Source of the DNA: Calliphora vicina
Lineage: Eukaryota; Arthropoda; Insecta; Diptera; Calliphoridae
Length of the DNA: 64,000 nt
Assembly (NCBI RefSeq): GCF_958450345.1
Contig: NC_088781.1
Span: 20,055,857 to 20,119,856 of the forward strand
Reading direction: 5' to 3'
Shown here: in pieces, positions 60,016 to 64,000 of the stretch
How positions within the stretch are numbered: position 1 is the first letter of the stretch
How the letters are laid out: every line of letters starts with the position of its first letter
Notes under the pieces: generated by a model
What the model saw: only the letters and a program-made list of their open reading frames with translations
Told to the model about the DNA's origin: nothing
The model's database searches: none
Made by a program: the position numbers and the translations under genes

Positions 60016-60339
60016 GTGCTAATACAGGCACCTTCATCATCAAAAAGCAAGTAGCAGCCAAGTTAAGTAGAAACCGCCAAACAAACTGAAACAGATTTTT
60101 AAAGAATTTATTCATTTTTTAAACAAATTCAATCAATTTACATTATACAACTTTTATAAAGCTTATTCAATAGGCTGACATACTGATCACTATACTATCG
60201 AGGAAAAAATGTGAAAAATAACTACAAGAAAAAGTATCTGAATGAAGAAGCTTCAATTAAGTCAATATTTATTAATAATGTTTTTAAATTAAAATGAATT
60301 TAGCTATTTTGGACTTTTATTTTTGCAATTTATTCCCTG

Positions 60340-60460
60340 AGGAATTGTAAAAATGGGTTAAAATTTAAAGTGTTCTCGAATGTTTCCTAAGATTCCCTGA
60401 AGAATTTTAAAAATGGCATTAAATTAAAAGTTTTCTTCGAATATTTCCCAAAATGTTTCA
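60340..60460. repeat. Short tandem duplication of about 62 bp
   Basis: ATTCCCTGAGGAATTGTAAA and ATTCCCTGAAGAATTTTAAA head two adjacent diverged copies that continue through TTAAA, TTCTCGAATGTTTCC / TTCTTCGAATATTTCC. Confidence 0.6.
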
Positions 60461-61233
60461 ATCATTTGTCCTATACTACTAATTTGTTTCGAAAATAAAA
60501 ATCGTATTTGATTTTTATATTTCACGATTTGGAAAGAAAAAATTTTAAAAACTGAGTGTTTTTCGTATAATATTGTTCGACTCATTTTTCTTTCGACATC
60601 GTGGAACAGGCATTAAAACTCATTGTCTGATATATGTATATTTTAAAATTTTGGTTTGAAAAAATTCTCAATAATTGTTATAAATGAAAACAATTTTAAA
60701 CATTTCTTAAGTTTAAGTTCTTTGGAAGATCTGAAGCCAACCAACTATATAAATACACAAATATGAAAAAAAATAATTAGCGCGTACCCAAGTGCTATAA
60801 AAACGAATACGAAGTAAAACATCAGCAAAACGACTCTATAACAACAACAAAACCCAACAACAAGCCAACTACAAATATTTTTAACAAGCTCATATTTCAG
60901 TCTTTTACTTAAAGCCATTGAGCAACTAAGCACTGCAGACATAAAAACCGAAAAGTAAATTAAACTAAATTAAATTGAATTGAATTATAAATCTAACAAT
61001 CAAACAACACCTCTAAGAGAAATTGATTGCCATAGAAAGAAATTAATCAAAAATATACAATACAGCAAAAAAAACAAAGCAAACATCATCAAATAGACCA
61101 ACGTAAAAAATACAAACATACAAGTGTTGTAATTAAGTTTATTTGAATTTGAAATTTTTGTTTAAACAACGAAACAATAACTAAATAAATTTAAGCTCCA
61201 TCAGCACCAACCAGACCAATCTAAACTATACAA

Positions 61234-61315
61234 ATGCCCTACATTATAATACGTGGTAATTTAGCTTCATATAGTCATAAGTATCCATGGCGTGTTTTAG
61301 TGTCAGGACTAAAAG
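61234..61315 (+). CDS. Candidate first coding exon of an unidentified gene
   Basis: An ATG in strong fly context (ACAAATG) opens a 27-codon reading frame, MPYIIIRGNLASYSHKYPWR then VLVSGLK, ending at a donor-like AAAAG/GTAATC at 61316. Upstream are about 1.2 kb of A-rich leader-like sequence and a TATA box at 60006-60015. There is no stop before the donor. I do not recognise the protein. The following 2.7 kb would be intron. Support comes from start context, composition and promoter spacing rather than homology. Confidence 0.4.
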
Positions 61316-62954
61316 GTAATCAAATACAGTTGTACTACATATTTCTTTTTTTTTCAACGTTTCATTTATTATTTATGGAATGAAATAATTGTTTTTTTTT
61401 ATTCCTATACTGTCTTGTTTTTTTCTATTATTTATGAAGCAGCACAGCTTTTGTTATTTGAAAAGAAGTCAAAAAAAAATGTACAACATATTCTTTTTTT
61501 TGTTCAATAGAGGTGTCTGTTACGCCATTAATAAATATTATTCAAGCACTTTATGTCAATATGTCACTTTTCTTAAATACATAGCCAGAAACCTATTTTT
61601 CTACACACTATTTACTCATTATATTTTTTTAAATACAACTTTTCAATAAATAAACAAAAAATACATAGATCTTTCAATCGATTTCTGTTACAAAGTGGTG
61701 AAATTGTTAATTAACTGGAGTTGAATTGAATAATTTTATTTTACTAGGTAGATTTATTTTACTAAAGAGTCCTGGGGGTTATTCCATAATTTATTCGAAG
61801 GGTTTGCAATTACAATGTATTTAGCTCAAAATTTCGAACATTTTCGGATTGAGTTACGGATTAACCGCCCTGAGTTTATATCATTGCCATATTAACAATT
61901 TTGGAGCTTCTTTACATAAGTTTTTTTTTTTTTTTGATTATTAATATCGAAGAAACATGGTCTTTGGAAAAGTAAAGTCTTAAATATATTTTCGTATAAC
62001 ATATCGACATCGAGAACTATATTTTAAACTATTCGTTATACATGTACTTAATCGTTTGATGTATGCATTTCCTTTTTCTAATTTTAATTAATTTGACTGA
62101 ACAATTACACCACGTACTATATATTCCTTATTTGGTCATGCCGGCTTTTTTTTCAATTATATACTTTACTTACTAGTTTGGCAAGAGGTAGTTTAAAAGT
62201 TTTAATAATCTTTATAATATTTAGTTATATAAAATAAACTTATATTTATATACCCTCTACTACAGTCTATTCATTGTACTGTTTCTAAATTTATTTATAT
62301 CAATAAATTGCATTTTGTTAATTTTTTTTCAAAAATCTGATTTTCAAAATACAATTTTAAATTTTTGAAAAGGGCTCCTAAATATTTTTTATATAATTTT
62401 AAAATCCTACTGTCAGTTTTCGAGATATTTTCACTTTAAGTTTTCACTGGAAAAATCTATTAGTAGATATCCCTCAGCTGGACTATAATTTAATTCTACA
62501 AATTGATCTGCTCAATTAGAATTATAGGGTCGATATTCTGTTCCAAAAATGGTGTTGGACAGTGTTTTAAAATGTTCAGTAGAAGCAAAGAACTATTTTA
62601 TTATGAATTACAATGAAACAACTGTACGGATACAACTGTATTTTTTGGCGAAAGATTAGAGAAAATTATAGCCGATTTTTACAGTGGGTAGATATGACCA
62701 CTGCACATTGATTTCTTGCAAAAAGTTAAAATTGTGAAATTTTGAGTTGGCGCTCTTTAGAGGAACCATTGCGATATCTCCAATAGACAGTGCTGTCTTT
62801 GCTTTAATCGGTAGTTTTTGATCATTATTTATATTGTTATTGTATTTGATATTGACATACTGACTAATCACAAGCATTCATTAATTTTAACTGGATGCCA
62901 TTATAAGATAAGTTCACGTAAAAATTAACATTGCTGACTTTGCTATATATACCC
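61316..62954 (+). other. Probable intron or intergenic stretch
   Basis: Follows the donor-like site at 61316. It is T-rich DNA with chance open frames (61389-61649) and no domain or complete element. Confidence 0.3.
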
Positions 62955-63435
62955 CTTATTATACCCTTTACCATGAGTGGCAAGGGTATTTATAAGTTTG
63001 CCATTCCGTTTGTAATTTCCACATTTTTCATTTGTTTCTGGATCCTTATTGATAGCGGAGTCAATGTCTTTCTGTGTGTTGAAATCAACTTTCCGTAGCC
63101 ACCAAATAACTTACATACATACATGATTCGTACATCAATATATCCGCTATAGAGCTGGTTCGGTTGCTATTTAAAATCGAGAAAATCGGCAATTGTAAGT
63201 CGGACCTAAAACATTGGTAAAATATTTTTTAATCCAAATTTTTTTGTCATCAAATTTGTTTCACTAATAAATAAAAACAAAAAAAAAATTTTTGAAAAAA
63301 ATTAAAAAAATTTCCGATAAAATTTGTTTTCACTAGTGAAATTTATTTTTTTTTTATATTTTATTTACCTAAAAATATTTAAAATTTTTATTTTAAAGTA
63401 TAATTTGGTGAAGGATATATAAGATACGGCCAACA
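62955..63435 (+). mobile_element. mini-me/DINE-like repeat, copy 7 (degenerate)
   Basis: Starts TTATACCCTTTACCATGAGT then GCAAGGGTAT, keeps TTGCCATTCCGTTTGTAATT and TTGATAGCGGAGTC, and ends TTTGGTGAAGGATATATAAG. The terminal CGAATATAGCTC block is lost. Confidence 0.7.
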
Positions 63436-63533
63436 AAAATAGACTAAAATAATATTGAATTAATGAACCTAAAACTGCAAATTTACTGTTCCATGTACTA
63501 GTTATTTTATCGATGGTTTTAAGATAAGCATAT

Positions 63534-63604
63534 ACATTTGACTGGTGTCGAACCACTAACGTCTAGTTTTTCAGTCAAACACACTAGATAGCTGTGCTAA
63601 ATGC
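63534..63604 (-). ncRNA. tRNA-like segment (pseudo-tRNA or SINE head)
   Basis: 71 bases on the minus strand: acceptor-like GCATTTA with CAAATGT (one mismatch), D-stem CACA/TGTG, loop CTGAAAA as in tRNA-Phe, and a B box GGTTCGACACC (63544-63554 on the + strand). The anticodon stem has mismatches, so a working tRNA-Phe is unlikely. Confidence 0.45.
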
Positions 63605-63640
63605 AAAAGTTCATTACCAACCTGAATAAAAATGAGTAAC

Positions 63641-63722
63641 TACCCTACTAAATAAAATAATATACTGGATAATCACCACTCATTACAAAATAATGTATGT
63701 GGTAACTAGTTGTCATTACCAA
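63641..63722. repeat. Dispersed 90-bp repeat, copy 2
   Basis: Reverse complement of the repeat at 47031-47120, reading AGTAACTACCCTACTAAATA through ACCACTCATTACAAAATAAT to AACTAGTTGTCATTAC. A small SINE has inserted at its right edge. Confidence 0.65.
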
Positions 63723-63728
63723 AATTCA

Positions 63729-63823
63729 TTCCCACGACAGCCGGTTCTACGCACAGGAATGACCCGAGTTCACTCCGCCATGGGCTGTCAACTCAACAAT
63801 CACTGCTGCTACAACAACAACAA
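63729..63823 (+). mobile_element. Short SINE with (CAA)n tail and 11-bp target duplication
   Basis: 95-bp body starting TTCCCACGACAGCCGG, with a B-box-like GAGTTCACTCC and a tail of CTACAACAACAACAAC. It is flanked by perfect direct repeats ACCAAAATTCA at 63718-63728 and 63823-63833 (they share one A at the boundary), the signature of target-primed reverse transcription. Confidence 0.75.
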
Positions 63824-63833
63824 CCAAAATTCA

Positions 63834-64000
63834 CAACTGAGTATATTTTGTAATCGGCTTCAGATTAGGGCAAAAATGTCGGTTAAAATTTGGACGTATT
63901 GAGAAACCGAAACCTTTATGAACTAAGATAATGGATCTTAAAAGAAGAAACATGTTTTGAATATAATTAATAGAATACAAAAAACTTGTATTTTATTGGG
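63834..64000. other. Window end, nothing recognised
   Basis: AT-rich sequence after the SINE target duplication; no feature seen. Confidence 0.3.

Overview
The window is nuclear DNA of a higher (brachyceran, probably calyptrate or blowfly-like) fly. It is very AT-rich, has short fly-type introns, is dense in Tc1/mariner, hAT, MITE and mini-me/DINE-like repeats, and carries genes whose closest relatives I know are Drosophila genes. No bacterial, phage or CRISPR content is visible. The species cannot be fixed from the sequence alone.

Layout. 1-19.1 kb has no recognisable coding exon. It is repeat-rich DNA that is either upstream of, or a large 5' intron of, the collagen gene, and it holds a 1.3-kb 11-bp satellite (9233-10568), a 2.5-kb long inverted repeat, a 1.4-kb tandem array, MITEs and broken Tc1 and mariner transposase genes. 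19.16-25.0 kb (+) is a type IV collagen gene, best matched to viking: a long Gly-X-Y triple helix, a 12-cysteine NC1 domain and a basic tail; the signal-peptide exon was not found. 25.8-30.4 kb is transposon remnants, including a clean hAT-type element with an 8-bp target duplication. 30.9-35.7 kb (+) holds a 299-codon ORF and, across a probable intron, a SPRY/SOCS-box gene (SPSB3/SP555-like); they may share one transcript. 35.7-40.9 kb is nested MITEs and a Tc1-like element. 41.2-53.9 kb (-) is a six-EF-hand secretory-pathway protein of the calumenin/reticulocalbin (CREC) family. It has a tandemly duplicated last coding exon, and its first intron is almost entirely the same 11-bp satellite (5.7 kb). 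54-60 kb is repeats. 60.0-61.3 kb (+) has a TATA box, an A-rich leader and a plausible first coding exon of an unidentified gene. The last 2.7 kb is repeats, including a short SINE with a perfect target duplication.

Most unusual features. (1) One satellite family, built from GAACT/GAACTA half-repeats, occupies three places in the window and reads in the same sense relative to the neighbouring or host gene each time. (2) In the CREC gene it appears to have expanded inside a minimal fly intron of about 70 bp, leaving both splice sites with only 22 and 48 bp of unique flank. (3) The CREC gene has two alternative 3' exons of identical length and phase. (4) The 299-codon ORF may be the upstream cistron of the SPRY/SOCS gene.

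The three identified gene types work in different places: basement-membrane collagen outside the cell, a calcium-binding chaperone-like protein in the ER/Golgi, and a ubiquitin-ligase substrate receptor in the cytoplasm or nucleus. As far as I recall the Drosophila 25C region carries similar neighbours, so the grouping probably reflects ancestral linkage rather than a functional cluster.
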